Positions 40,149-48,687 of a stretch of DNA of 64,000 nt are shown piece after piece (position 1 is the stretch's first letter; each line of letters opens with the position of its first letter). The notes under the pieces were generated by a model. That model did not search any database and was not told the origin of the DNA. It worked only from the letters and a program-made list of their open reading frames with translations. Both the position numbers and the translations under genes were made by a program. Source of the stretch: Eikenella exigua (lineage in GTDB: Bacteria > Pseudomonadota > Gammaproteobacteria > Burkholderiales > Neisseriaceae); the NCBI RefSeq assembly GCF_008805035.1, contig NZ_CP038018.1:558001-622000 (forward strand). The letters run 5' to 3'.

Positions 40149-40628
40149 TTAGTGGTGATGGCCGTGTGTATCATGGGCATGGCCGTGGGCGAGTTCTTCG
40201 GCGGTAGCGGGGCGGATTTCGGCTACTTTGCCTTTAAAACGCAGTTTCATGCCGGCCAGCGAGTGGTTGCCATCCACCACGGCTTTGCCGTCGGCAATGT
40301 CGGTTACGCGGTAAACTAGGGTGTCGCCGGTTTCGGGGTCGTCTGCTTCAAACATCATGCCCACTTCCACTTCCACGGGGAAGACGTTGAGCGGCTCAAG
40401 GCGCACCAATTCGGGGTCTTGCTCGCCGAATGCATCATCGGGGGAAAGGGTTACGTCCACTTCTTCACCCACGGTCTTGCCGTGCAACGCTTCTTCCACC
40501 AGCGGGAAAATGCCGTCGTAACCGCCATGCAGGTAGGCGATGGGCTCTTCTGTTTTGTCGATTAGCTGGTTGTTGGCATCAAACATTTCGTAATGCAGAG
40601 TTACTACGGTGTCTTTTTCGATGTTCAT
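40149..40628 (-). CDS. slyD: FKBP-type peptidyl-prolyl isomerase SlyD
   Basis: SlyD combines a prolyl isomerase with an inserted-in-flap chaperone domain and a metal-binding tail, and helps deliver nickel in some bacteria. The 159-residue product starts MNIEKDTVVTLHYEMFDANN. It has the FKBP strand EEPIAYLHGGYDGIFPLVEE, the IF domain around FGEQDPELVRLEPLNVFP, the core VDGNHSLAGMKLRFK, and a short His-rich tail (HGHAHDTHGHHH). The tail is much shorter than in E. coli, which has many more Cys/His. It is monocistronic with a strong terminator. Confidence 0.95.
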   Translation of the reverse strand: MNIEKDTVVTLHYEMFDANNQLIDKTEEPIAYLHGGYDGIFPLVEEALHGKTVGEEVDVTLSPDDAFGEQDPELVRLEPLNVFPVEVEVGMMFEADDPETGDTLVYRVTDIADGKAVVDGNHSLAGMKLRFKGKVAEIRPATAEELAHGHAHDTHGHHH

Positions 40629-41125
40629 GGCAAGTCTTTCCTGCTTGGGGACGGTTAGGAAAATACTATTTTACTGCATTGCAAGGTTTAGGCAATGTGG
40701 CAGTAGCTTGGGCGTGGTAGGAGGAAATTTGCCGACACTCTGTGTTTGTTTGTATACGCAGTGGTGGAACGGTTGAGGTTAAATGGCGGAGGTGGCCTAG
40801 GTGTGGAGGATTGCGGTTTGGTTGGGGGTGTTGTTTTCTGTTGATTTATTTTAGGTTTTGTTGTGTTTAGGTAGGTTGGCTGGTGGTGTGTGGAAACAAC
40901 GGAAGGGTTTTCAGGTAGCCTTTGTGGCGACGGGGATAGAGTGGTTTGTGAATATGGATAGTTTACAAAAAGATAAAATTTTTTTACTCGGAATACGGGC
41001 TAGGTCGGATAAATAAAAGGTCGGCATAGCAACGCCAACTTACTCTTGCCACGTTTTAGTTGTGTTTTCAGGTAGCCTCTCCTCCTAAAGGCTACCTGAA
41101 AATGAAAATTTGGTTTTTACAAGGT
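40629..41125. other. non-coding interval between slyD and lysC
   Basis: No gene is supported. It contains an uptake sequence at 40910-40921 and an inward pair at 41067-41078 and 41089-41100, which may act as a hairpin. The T/G-rich stretch 40730-40890 shows no recognisable feature. Confidence 0.5.
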
Positions 41126-41160
41126 AAAAAACACCCCGTGCCGGAGGGGGCTGCGGGGTA
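41126..41160 (-). terminator. lysC terminator
   Basis: On the minus strand ACCCCG and CGGGGT enclose a G+C-rich loop (with possible inner pairing) and are followed by GTTTTTT. It ends seven bases past the lysC stop codon. Confidence 0.75.
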
Positions 41161-41166
41161 GGGCGG

Positions 41167-42393
41167 TTATTGCTGGCGGTCGAGGCCGAAGGCTTTGTGC
41201 AGCACGCGGGTGGCGAGTTCGAGGTATTTTTCGTCGATCAACACGGAAACTTTGATTTCGGAAGTGGAAATCAGTTGGATATTGATGTTTTCCTCGGCCA
41301 GGGTGCGGAATATTGTGGTGGCCACATCGCTGTGCGAGCGCATGCCGATGCCGACGATGGAAACTTTGCACACGGTGTCGTCGCCGTGGATATCGGATGC
41401 GCCAACACTTTCCCGCACACTTTGCAAAAGCTCGAGCGTGTGGCGGTAGTCACCGCGCGATATGGTGAAGGAAAAATCGGTGGTGCCTTCTTCACCGGCG
41501 TTTTGGATAATCATGTCCACTTCAATATTGGCGGCGGAAATTGTGTCCAAAATCTGATAGGCGATACCAGGCTTGTCGGGAACGCCGCGCACGTTGATGC
41601 GGGCTTGGTTTTTGTCGAATGCGATACCGGATACAATGGCTTTTTCCATGTTGGGGTCTTCCTCGTAAGTAATCAGGGTGCCTTCGCCGCCATCGGTGAG
41701 GCTGCTCAATACGCGCAGGCGCACTTTGTATTTGCCGGCAAATTCTACCGAGCGGATTTGCAGCACTTTGCTGCCCAGGCTCGCCAGTTCGAGCATTTCT
41801 TCAAACGATACGGTGTTCATGCGCCGCGCTTCGGGCACCACGCGCGGGTCAGTAGTGTAAACGCCGTCCACATCGGTGTAGATTTGGCATTCGTCTGCTT
41901 GGAGTGCGGCGGCCAGCGCCACGGCGGAAGTATCGGAGCCGCCGCGCCCCAGCGTGGTGATGTTGCCTTCGGCGTCTACGCCTTGGAAACCGGCCACAAT
42001 CACTACTTTGCCTGCCGCTAAATCGGCACGCATTTTGCTGTCGTCGATGTATTCGATGCGGGCTTTGGTGTGGGAATTATCGGTTTGCACCAACACCTGC
42101 CAGCCGGTATAGCTCTTGGCCGGAATGCCGATATCCATCAGCGCCATGGCCAAAAGGCCGATGGTTACCTGTTCACCGGTGGCCAGCACCACATCCATTT
42201 CGCGCGGGTCGGGAAACTCTTGGATTTCGTGCGCCAACGCCACCAGGCGGTTGGTTTCGCCGCTCATGGCGGACACCACCACCACCACGTCGTGCCCTTC
42301 GGCACGGGCACGGGCAATGCGTTTGGCCACATTCTTAATGCGATCGGGGCTTCCCACCGAAGTCCCGCCATATTTCTGTACCAATAAAGCCAT
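41167..42393 (-). CDS. lysC: aspartate kinase
   Basis: LysC phosphorylates aspartate at the start of the lysine, threonine and methionine pathways. The 408-residue product has the kinase domain with VQKYGGTSVG, TLGRGGSDTSAVALAAAL and IYTDVDGVYTTDPR. Two C-terminal ACT domains begin near residue 265 (VSGIAFDKNQARINVRGVPD and CKVSIVGIGMRSHSDVA) and bind lysine and/or threonine for feedback inhibition. It is the monofunctional alpha2beta2 type common in betaproteobacteria; such genes usually also make a short beta subunit from an internal start. The ATG at 42393 is chosen because the 11-residue upstream extension does not match the family. Confidence 0.96.
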   Translation of the reverse strand: MALLVQKYGGTSVGSPDRIKNVAKRIARARAEGHDVVVVVSAMSGETNRLVALAHEIQEFPDPREMDVVLATGEQVTIGLLAMALMDIGIPAKSYTGWQVLVQTDNSHTKARIEYIDDSKMRADLAAGKVVIVAGFQGVDAEGNITTLGRGGSDTSAVALAAALQADECQIYTDVDGVYTTDPRVVPEARRMNTVSFEEMLELASLGSKVLQIRSVEFAGKYKVRLRVLSSLTDGGEGTLITYEEDPNMEKAIVSGIAFDKNQARINVRGVPDKPGIAYQILDTISAANIEVDMIIQNAGEEGTTDFSFTISRGDYRHTLELLQSVRESVGASDIHGDDTVCKVSIVGIGMRSHSDVATTIFRTLAEENINIQLISTSEIKVSVLIDEKYLELATRVLHKAFGLDRQQ

Positions 42394-42734
42394 TTGCTTG
42401 AATACTCTCTTTACTTTTGAAACCAACCCGTATCACATATGGCAATGGATTGGCCGAAAATTGGAAAGTGGATAGTTTGCCGATCTATCAGGCAGAGCGG
42501 CATTATTGCCAGTTCGGCATAAAAAAACAAGCCTTACATCGCCGCAGCCGTGCCATTACCTAGGGTCGCAGCAGTATTCGCGGCAGAACTTTTCCCTTGT
42601 CGGGCCAACCGCCGCACAAAGGGTTTGCTACAATCCGCCTGCCCGAATACGCAAAGGCTATCTGAAAACAAATTATCTGTCCCCTATTTTCAGGTAGCCC
42701 CAACCCACATCAAGGCTACCTGAAAAATTCCACC
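42394..42734. other. intergenic region between divergent lysC and the methyltransferase gene
   Basis: No coding sequence is supported. Uptake sequences lie near 42655 (one mismatch), at 42689-42700 (one mismatch) and 42713-42724. The last ends about 10 bases before the methyltransferase ATG. Promoters for both genes are expected here but none is clear. Confidence 0.5.
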
Positions 42735-43346
42735 ATGTTCCGTACCCTAAAAACCATCTGGCACGGCCTCACCACCAAAGGCGCACTCTTCCCCCACCAG
42801 CTCGCCTTCACCCTGCTCATCCCCCTGCGCAACTGGGCGCTTTCCCCCGCTGAGCTGGTGCGCCGGCTCGAGTTGCAGCCGCAACAGCGCATTCTCGAAG
42901 TAGGCTGCGGGCCGGGCTATTTCAGCCCCGCACTCGCTCGTGCCGTGCCGCAGGGCAGCTTGGTGTTGGCCGACATTCAGCCCGAAATGCTGGCCAAAGC
43001 CCGGCGTCGGTTGGAAAAACGCCATATCGCCAATGCCGAATACCACCTGTGCAGCGGCAGCAGCTTCCCCTTTGCCAGCAGCTCATTTCACCGTATCGTG
43101 CTGGTAACCGTTTTAGGAGAGGTGGCCGACCAAGCGGCCTACCTCGCCGAATTCCACCGCCTGCTCGCTCCAGACAGGCTGCTGTCCATTTCTGAAGCCG
43201 CCGGAGATGCGGATAAACTCAGCTGTACCGAGCTTATCCAATTGCTCGAGCAATACGGCTTCACCCCTGTGCAACAGTTCGGCAACGAGCGCAACTACAC
43301 GCTGAATTTCAGCAAAACAGATTTGAGCTTGGTAGAAACCTGCTAA
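42735..43346 (+). CDS. class I SAM-dependent methyltransferase
   Basis: The 203-residue product has the SAM-binding motif I ILEVGCGPGYFSPALA, the acidic motif LADIQPEML, and motif IV-like HRIVLVTVLGEV followed by FHRLLAPDRLLSISE. This is the order of the UbiE/BioC-like small methyltransferases. The N terminus (about 45 residues, HGLTTKGALFPHQLAFTLLI) is hydrophobic and may associate with the membrane. The substrate cannot be deduced. It starts 10 bases after an uptake sequence, with no obvious Shine-Dalgarno sequence, and is followed by an uptake pair before radA. Confidence 0.85.
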   Translation: MFRTLKTIWHGLTTKGALFPHQLAFTLLIPLRNWALSPAELVRRLELQPQQRILEVGCGPGYFSPALARAVPQGSLVLADIQPEMLAKARRRLEKRHIANAEYHLCSGSSFPFASSSFHRIVLVTVLGEVADQAAYLAEFHRLLAPDRLLSISEAAGDADKLSCTELIQLLEQYGFTPVQQFGNERNYTLNFSKTDLSLVETC

Positions 43347-43348
43347 GC

Positions 43349-43390
43349 TTTCAGGTAGCCCCAACCAATAGCTAAAAGGCTACCTGAAAA
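43349..43390. terminator. uptake-sequence pair between the methyltransferase gene and radA
   Basis: TTCAGGTAGCCC (43350-43361) is followed by AGGCTACCTGAA (43377-43388) with a 15-base loop. Confidence 0.5.
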
Positions 43391-43415
43391 TAAAAGATAC
43401 AAGGAAAACAATACT

Positions 43416-44795
43416 ATGGCCAAAGCCCCCAAAACCCTCTACACCTGCACCGAATGTGGCGGCACCGTGCCCAAGTGGCAGGGCAAATGCCCGCACTGCG
43501 GCGAGTGGAACACCTTGCAGGAAGGCATCGCCGCGCCTGAGCCGAAAAATGCCCGCTTCCAATCGTGGGCGGCGGACACCACGCAAGTGCAGGAACTCTC
43601 CAAAGTTACCGCCGCCGAAGTGCCGCGCGAGCCCACCGGCATGGGCGAACTCGACCGCGTGCTCGGCGGGGGATTGGTGGATGGCGCGGTGATTTTGTTG
43701 GGCGGCGACCCTGGCATCGGCAAATCCACGCTGCTGCTGCAAACCGTTGCCCTGATGGCGAAAAAACGCAAAGTGCTGTATGTGTCGGGCGAGGAATCGG
43801 CGCAACAGGTCGCCCTGCGTGCACAGCGGTTGGGGCTGGATGCGGACGGCGTGCATTTGCTGGCGGAAATCCGCTTGGAAGCAGTGCAGGCTGCTTTGAA
43901 ACAGCACCAGCCCGCCGTGGTGGTCATCGACTCAATTCAAACCATGTATTCCGACCAAATTACTTCCGCGCCCGGTTCCGTGTCGCAGGTGCGCGAGTGC
44001 GCCGCCCAGTTCACGCGCATGGCCAAGCAGATGGGCATCGCCATGATTTTTGTCGGCCATGTGACCAAGGACGGCGCGATTGCCGGCCCGCGCGTGCTCG
44101 AGCACATGGTCGATACCGTGCTGTATTTTGAAGGCGACCAGCATTCCAACTACCGCATGATTCGCGCCATCAAAAACCGCTTCGGCGCGGCCAATGAGCT
44201 GGGCGTGTTCGCCATGCTGGAAAACGGCCTCAAAGGCGTGTCCAACCCCTCCGCCATCTTCCTCGCCAGCTACCGCGACGACGTGGCCGGCTCGTGCGTG
44301 CTGGTCACGCAGGAAGGCAGCCGCCCGCTGCTGGTGGAAATCCAAGCGCTGGTGGACGACGCGCACGGCTTCACGCCCAAACGGCTCACCGTTGGCTTGG
44401 AGCAAAACCGCCTCGCCATGCTCTTGGCCGTGCTCAACCGCCACGCCGGCATCGCCTGCTTCGACCAAGACGTGTTCATCAACGCCGTGGGCGGCGTGAA
44501 AATCAGCGAGCCGGCGGCGGATTTGGCGGTGATTCTGGCGATGGTGTCCAGCTTCCGCAACAAGCCGCTGCCCGAAAAAATGGTGGCCTTCGGCGAAGTC
44601 GGCCTGAGCGGCGAAGTGCGCCCCGTGGCACGCGGGCAAGAGCGGCTGAAAGAAGCGGAAAAACTCGGCTTCAAACGCGCCATCGTGCCCAAAGCCAACC
44701 TGCCGCGCAGCAAAAAAGAATTTGCCGGACTGGAAATTTTCGGTGTGGAACGGCTGGACGAGGCGGTGCGGCTGTGCAGGGATTTGGCGGAGTGA
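43416..44795 (+). CDS. radA: DNA repair protein RadA
   Basis: RadA is a RecA-like, DnaB-type motor that extends recombination intermediates, and it is important for natural transformation in several species. The 459-residue product has the N-terminal zinc finger CTECGGTVPKWQGKCPHCG, and the Walker A GGDPGIGKSTLLLQ. Walker B is the VVVIDSIQTMYSD block, the RadA signature KNRFGAANELGVF follows, and the Lon-like C-terminal domain contains GGVKISEPAADLAV and FGEVGLSGEVRPV. All motifs are intact. Given the density of uptake sequences, a role in transformation is plausible here. The ATG follows ACAAGGAAAACAATACT. Confidence 0.97.
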   Translation: MAKAPKTLYTCTECGGTVPKWQGKCPHCGEWNTLQEGIAAPEPKNARFQSWAADTTQVQELSKVTAAEVPREPTGMGELDRVLGGGLVDGAVILLGGDPGIGKSTLLLQTVALMAKKRKVLYVSGEESAQQVALRAQRLGLDADGVHLLAEIRLEAVQAALKQHQPAVVVIDSIQTMYSDQITSAPGSVSQVRECAAQFTRMAKQMGIAMIFVGHVTKDGAIAGPRVLEHMVDTVLYFEGDQHSNYRMIRAIKNRFGAANELGVFAMLENGLKGVSNPSAIFLASYRDDVAGSCVLVTQEGSRPLLVEIQALVDDAHGFTPKRLTVGLEQNRLAMLLAVLNRHAGIACFDQDVFINAVGGVKISEPAADLAVILAMVSSFRNKPLPEKMVAFGEVGLSGEVRPVARGQERLKEAEKLGFKRAIVPKANLPRSKKEFAGLEIFGVERLDEAVRLCRDLAE

Positions 44796-44822
44796 GGGTG
44801 CAGGCTGCCTAAGAAATAGAGA

Positions 44823-44929
44823 TATAGCAGATTCACTTAACTTCCGATACGGCGTTGTCTTGCCTTGCCTCCTTTCTGTACTGTCTGCGGCTCGCTGCTT
44901 TGTATTGAAATTTAATTGAATCTACTATG
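44823..44929. mobile_element. Correia-like miniature element (about 107 bp)
   Basis: The ends TATAGCAGATTC and GAATCTACTATG are inverted repeats with one mismatch. The core has ACGGCGTTGTCTTGCCTTGC, TCTGTACTGTCTGCGGCTCG and CTGCTTTGTATTG, the same order as at 30416. It lies 28 bases after the radA stop codon. Confidence 0.75.
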
Positions 44930-44968
44930 GGATGGGCAATTGTTGCCTGCGTGTTTGGTGTTTTTACG

Positions 44969-44978
44969 GCCGTCTGAA
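44969..44978 (+). repeat. single Neisseria-type uptake sequence
   Basis: GCCGTCTGAA is the 10-mer DNA uptake sequence of Neisseria gonorrhoeae and meningitidis. It is preceded by AC rather than AT, and it is the only exact copy I found in the window among some 80 Eikenella-type sequences. Confidence 0.7.
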
Positions 44979-44990
44979 ACCGATCATTGA

Positions 44991-45021
44991 AAAGGCTACC
45001 TGAAAAATTCAGGTAGCCTTT
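44991..45021 (-). terminator. gloA uptake-sequence terminator
   Basis: AGGCTACCTGAA (44993-45004) and TTCAGGTAGCCT (45008-45019) have a three-base loop region (AAA) and TTTATT on the right. It lies about 18 bases past the gloA stop. Confidence 0.8.
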
Positions 45022-45038
45022 ATTGTTTTCCTATTGCC

Positions 45039-45434
45039 TTAATCTTCACGGCCGTGTTTTTGGATGAATTCGATTTTGTAGCCGTCCGGGTCTTCCACGA
45101 AGGCGATAACGGTGTTGCCGTGTTTCATCGGGCCGGCTTCGCGCACCACTTTGCCGCCTTTGGCGCGCACGGCATCACAGGCGGCGTAGGCGTCTTCCAC
45201 TTCGATGGCGATGTGGCCGTAGGCATTGCCGAGGTCATAGCTTGCGGCATCCCAGTTGTGGGTAAGTTCAAGCACGGCAGTCTCGTCTTCGCTGCCGTAG
45301 CCGACGAAGGCAAGAGTGAAGCGGCCTTCGGGGTAGTCTTTGCGGCGCAGAAGTTTCATGCCAAGCACTTCTTGGTAGAAGGCGAGGGAGGCTTCGAGGT
45401 TGCCGACGCGTAGCATGGTGTGGAGGAGTCGCAT
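45039..45434 (-). CDS. gloA: lactoylglutathione lyase (glyoxalase I)
   Basis: GloA converts the methylglyoxal-glutathione hemithioacetal to S-lactoylglutathione. The 131-residue product starts MRLLHTMLRVGNLEASLAFY with the first metal ligand His5. It has VLGMKLLRRKDYPEGRFTLA, the Glu in AVLELTHNW, the His in AYGHIAIEVED and the final Glu in DPDGYKIEFIQ. These are the four metal ligands of the Ni-type enzyme. The length is that of bacterial GloA. AGGACAAACC precedes the ATG at 45434; the longer frame upstream is not conserved. A GST lies 1 kb away but on the other strand. Confidence 0.96.
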   Translation of the reverse strand: MRLLHTMLRVGNLEASLAFYQEVLGMKLLRRKDYPEGRFTLAFVGYGSEDETAVLELTHNWDAASYDLGNAYGHIAIEVEDAYAACDAVRAKGGKVVREAGPMKHGNTVIAFVEDPDGYKIEFIQKHGRED

Positions 45435-45644
45435 GGTTTGTCCTTGGTAGGTGTTGGCTAGGGAAGCGGATTGTAGCAGGTTCACGGCGGGCTGCGGAGC
45501 TTGGGGCTGCCTGAAAATGACGGAGCCTGATTTCATATAGCCTCTTGCCGCGATTGTTTGCAAACGCGGTATCATCTCTATTATTTTCAGGTAGCCTCCA
45601 ATTCAAGTCGTCAGGTTACCTGAAAAATCATCCGGAGACTCATC

Positions 45645-46355
45645 ATGCCCAGCCGTACCGACCGCCTGCTCAAACTTTTGCAGCTGCTGCGCGCCAGCCG
45701 CCATCCGAAAAGTGCGCGGCTGTTGGCGCAGGAGTTGGGCATCAGTGTGCGCTCGGTGTATCGCGATATCGATACTTTGCGCGGGCAGGGCGCGGTGATT
45801 GGCGGTGAAGCGGGCTTGGGCTTCGTGTTGCAGCAGGATTGCAATCTGCCGCCGCTGATGTTTAGCGAAAACGAACTGGAAGCGCTGATGTTGGGCATGC
45901 GTTGGGCGGTGGCACATGCCGACGGCGAAATGGCTGAGGCGGCGCGCTCGGTGTTGGGCAAGGTGCACGCGGTGTTGCCAGCACGCCTGGCCGAGCAGGC
46001 GGCGGCGCATGCGGTGTATCCGATGGGCGGCACGGCGTATGGGAGCGGCGAAGAACAGGTGTTGGCGCTGGTGCGGCAGGCTTTGCGGCAGGAAACGGCG
46101 CTCAGCTTCAGCTATACGGATTTGCGCGGACAGGCCAGCAGGCGCACAGTGTGGCCGGTGGCGCTGGGCTATTTGGACGATGTACGGCCGTTGGCGGCCT
46201 GGTGCACGTTGCGGCAGGCCTTCCGCCATTTCCGCTGCGACCGCATCACGCAAGCCCAAATCGGCTCGGCCTATCCCATGCCGCACCGCCTGCTGCTGCA
46301 ATGTTGGCGGCAGCAGGAAGGGCTGGATTTGAGTGCATTTGATTTGAGCCGCTAG
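45645..46355 (+). CDS. YafY-type HTH/WYL transcriptional regulator
   Basis: The 236-residue product has an N-terminal winged helix-turn-helix of the DeoR/HTH_11 type, RLLKLLQLLRASRHPKSARL then LGISVRSVYRDIDTLRGQGA. The GEAGLGFVLQ wing follows, and then a WYL domain from about residue 135 (LSFSYTDLRGQASRRTVWPV, YLDDVRPLAAWCTLRQAFRH). WYL domains sense small ligands or nucleic acid; the target is unknown. The GST gene 120 bases downstream in the same direction may be part of its regulon. An uptake pair of degenerate type lies in its leader. Confidence 0.88.
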   Translation: MPSRTDRLLKLLQLLRASRHPKSARLLAQELGISVRSVYRDIDTLRGQGAVIGGEAGLGFVLQQDCNLPPLMFSENELEALMLGMRWAVAHADGEMAEAARSVLGKVHAVLPARLAEQAAAHAVYPMGGTAYGSGEEQVLALVRQALRQETALSFSYTDLRGQASRRTVWPVALGYLDDVRPLAAWCTLRQAFRHFRCDRITQAQIGSAYPMPHRLLLQCWRQQEGLDLSAFDLSR

Positions 46356-46474
46356 TGTTGATTTCGTTTCAGCGATGGCCTTGGCTGCTGACAAAAACTG
46401 ACACAGCCATGGCGTATCATGATTGCACTTCAGGCTACCTGAAAACACAATCAACTGTTTTAAAAGGAAACATC

Positions 46475-47068
46475 ATGAGCAAAATCACCCTTTATACCGT
46501 GCATCCTTCGCGCGGCAACAATGTGCGCTGGATGCTGGTCGAATGCGGCGCAGATTACGACACCGTGGCGCTGGATTACCCGCAGCTCAAAGAGACAGAC
46601 TATTTGGCCATCAATCCGATGGGCAAAGTGCCCGCCATCGCGCATGCCGGGCAAGTGATTACCGAGCTGCCCGCCATCCTCACCTATTTGGCCGAGCTTT
46701 TCCCCGAAAAAAGGCTGATCCCCGCCGCGGGCACGCCGGAGCGCGGGCAATACTACCGCTGGCTGTGGTTTGGCACGCAGCTTGAATACGCCATTCTCGA
46801 CCGCTGGCAGCAAGTGCCGCAGAGCGAAGATCGGCGCCGCGCTATCGGCTATGGCGATTTCGACACTGCGCTGCATACCCTGCAAACCCTGCTGGCCGAC
46901 GGCCGCGAATACGCCGTGGGGCAGCACTTTAGCGCACTCGATTTATACTTGAGCGGCCTCTTAGCCTGGGGCATGTTCCGCACCCAAGTGGTGCCAAATA
47001 TTGAGCCGTTTGCAAGCTATATGCAGTGTCATCTGCAACGGCCGGCAGCGCGGGCGGCTCAGGAGTAG
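46475..47068 (+). CDS. glutathione S-transferase family protein
   Basis: The 197-residue product has a thioredoxin-like N-terminal domain starting MSKITLYTVHPSRGNNVRWM, with the glutathione-binding MGKVPAIAHAGQVITELPAI (cis-Pro and ELPAI in place of the more usual ESxAI). The all-helical C-terminal domain contains FSALDLYLSGLLAW. The Ser at residue 12 may be the catalytic residue of a beta-like class, but this is not certain. AAAAGGAAACATC precedes the ATG at 46475. It follows the WYL regulator and ends in a hairpin. Confidence 0.88.
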   Translation: MSKITLYTVHPSRGNNVRWMLVECGADYDTVALDYPQLKETDYLAINPMGKVPAIAHAGQVITELPAILTYLAELFPEKRLIPAAGTPERGQYYRWLWFGTQLEYAILDRWQQVPQSEDRRRAIGYGDFDTALHTLQTLLADGREYAVGQHFSALDLYLSGLLAWGMFRTQVVPNIEPFASYMQCHLQRPAARAAQE

Positions 47069-47082
47069 GGCGCAGATGTGAA

Positions 47083-47120
47083 AAAGGCTACCTGAAAGCG
47101 TACACTTTCAGGTAGCCTTT
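47083..47120. terminator. uptake-sequence hairpin between convergent genes
   Basis: AGGCTACCTGAA (47085-47096) faces TTCAGGTAGCCT (47107-47118) with inner AAAGCGTAC/ACTTT pairing. It serves the GST gene on one side and the LysM/M23 gene on the other. Confidence 0.8.
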
Positions 47121-47134
47121 CATGTGTCAAACGT

Positions 47135-47797
47135 TTATTTCGGCAGGTAATCCATCGGATTGACGGCTCGGTTGTTTACGCGCACTTCGAAGTGCAGTTT
47201 CACACGGTCGGTGCCGCTGCTGCCCATGGTGGCGATGGTCTGCCCGGCGGATACTTGCTGGCCTTCGCGCACACTGATTTGGCTGTTGTGCGCATAGGCG
47301 GTGAGCATGCCGCCGGTGTGGTTGATGAGGATGAGCTTGCCGTAGCCGCGGATGCCTTCGCCCACATAGCTCACGCGGCCGGGGGCGGCGGCTTTCACGG
47401 GGGTGCCGGTGTTGCCGGCGATGTCGATGCCTTTGCTGGAAGAACCGTTAAACTGGGTGATGATTTCGCCGCGAGCCGGCCATTGCAGGCTGCTGGGCGC
47501 GGCGCTGGGGCGTTCGGCCGGGGTGCGCGTTACCGTGCGGTTGGTGGTATTGCTGGCGGATGTGCTGCGGTTGTTGCCGCTGCCCACGCGTAATCGTTGG
47601 CCCACTTCGAGCTGGGAAGGGTTTTTCAGGTTGTTCCAAGCCATCAGGCGGGAGACGGGCTGGTTGAAGCGTCGGCTGATGCGGTAGAGCGTGTCGCCGC
47701 GCTGCACGCGGTAGTATCGATCGCCGGAGGATGTACCGGCGCAGGCGGCCAGGAAGGCAGTGCATAAGAGGGCGGTGCAGGCGGGGGAGAATTTCAT
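47135..47797 (-). CDS. NlpD-like lipoprotein with LysM and degenerate M23 domains
   Basis: The 220-residue product has a lipoprotein signal peptide ending TAFLAAC (Cys19). A LysM domain follows (YYRVQRGDTLYRISRRFNQP to LEVGQRLRVG), then a Thr/Ser/Arg-rich linker, and a C-terminal LytM/M23 domain. In that domain the usual metal-binding His before the GID motif is missing (SSSKGIDIAGNTG), though YAHN and LHFEVR remain. It is probably a non-catalytic activator, like NlpD, which stimulates amidase AmiC at the division site. The outer membrane lipid anchor would place it in the periplasm. NlpD is often found beside rpoS and surE, which are not here. Confidence 0.88.
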   Translation of the reverse strand: MKFSPACTALLCTAFLAACAGTSSGDRYYRVQRGDTLYRISRRFNQPVSRLMAWNNLKNPSQLEVGQRLRVGSGNNRSTSASNTTNRTVTRTPAERPSAAPSSLQWPARGEIITQFNGSSSKGIDIAGNTGTPVKAAAPGRVSYVGEGIRGYGKLILINHTGGMLTAYAHNSQISVREGQQVSAGQTIATMGSSGTDRVKLHFEVRVNNRAVNPMDYLPK

Positions 47798-48098
47798 GAA
47801 GCGCTCCGTGTGATGGGGCAGCTGGGCTACCTGAAAAATGAAAGGGATGCCTTTATCATACTATAGGATGCAGCTTGCTGTAAAAACGGCCGGGGCGGCG
47901 GGGCGGAGGAAATGAATGGTTGGCGTGCGGACATTTGGATTGCTTGAATTAATATCTAAACTGCGTTGAAACTAATGTTTTAGCTTCTTCAGTTCAGGTA
48001 GCCGGATTTCAAACTGCAAACGGCGGTAAACTTTGCTGCTGCCCGCTTGATTTTGCACCCGGCGGGCAGATATAGGGATGGCCGTTGCGCCCTAAGGC
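47798..48098. other. intergenic interval with degenerate uptake sequences
   Basis: No gene is supported. One-mismatch uptake sequences occur near 47826 and 47994. A frame antisense here is a shadow. Confidence 0.4.
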
Positions 48099-48506
48099 TT
48101 AAGCTTTGGATAGCGCCGATTGAATCAGCATCTGTGTGCCGAACCAGCCCCAGTAGATGCGGTGGCGCCAGATGAGGCCGTCTTTGAGCTGCATCAGCTC
48201 TAAAATGTCGATTTGCTCGCCATCGGGCGTTTGGCGCGGGTATTCCCACACAAGGAGGCCGCCGCTGGCAAGGTATTGGCCGCTGCGATACCAGCGCACC
48301 AATTCGTTGGGGCGGCGGCGGGTGCCTTCTTCGAGGAGGCGGCCGATTTCGGCTTTGCCGTGCAGCACGCCGCTGTTTTGATTAAGGATGATGGACACCA
48401 GGGGCGATTCGAGCTCGGCTGCTTCGTGATACAGGGCGAGCAGGGCGGCAGTGTTGCGGCTTTGGGCGGCTTCGTGCCATTGCTGGTAGATTTGTTCGGC
48501 GGTCAT
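48099..48506 (-). CDS. SnoaL-like/NTF2-fold protein
   Basis: The 135-residue product has the NTF2-like alpha+beta fold typical of SnoaL-type proteins. The N-terminal helix is TAEQIYQQWHEAAQSRNTAA, followed by LLALYHEAAELESP with the conserved acidic/aromatic pocket and GVLHGKAEIGRLLEEGTRRR. The beta strands that follow include LVWEYPRQTPDGEQIDILEL. Members include polyketide cyclases, isomerases and ligand-binding proteins; no specific function can be assigned. It is a single gene on the minus strand. Confidence 0.8.
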   Translation of the reverse strand: MTAEQIYQQWHEAAQSRNTAALLALYHEAAELESPLVSIILNQNSGVLHGKAEIGRLLEEGTRRRPNELVRWYRSGQYLASGGLLVWEYPRQTPDGEQIDILELMQLKDGLIWRHRIYWGWFGTQMLIQSALSKA

Positions 48507-48687
48507 GATGTTTTCTTGTGTTGGATGCGGAAACCAAATGCTACGCTTGTTGAAGCTTGTAGGCTACCTGAAAAAGAGTGGAGCGAATTTCGCTAAAATA
48601 AGCGGAACGAATTTCGTTAAAACGATGCCTTAGTGTTGAGTTTCTGCGAAGCTAAAAATCATTTCTTTGTTTGAAAAGGAAAAAACG

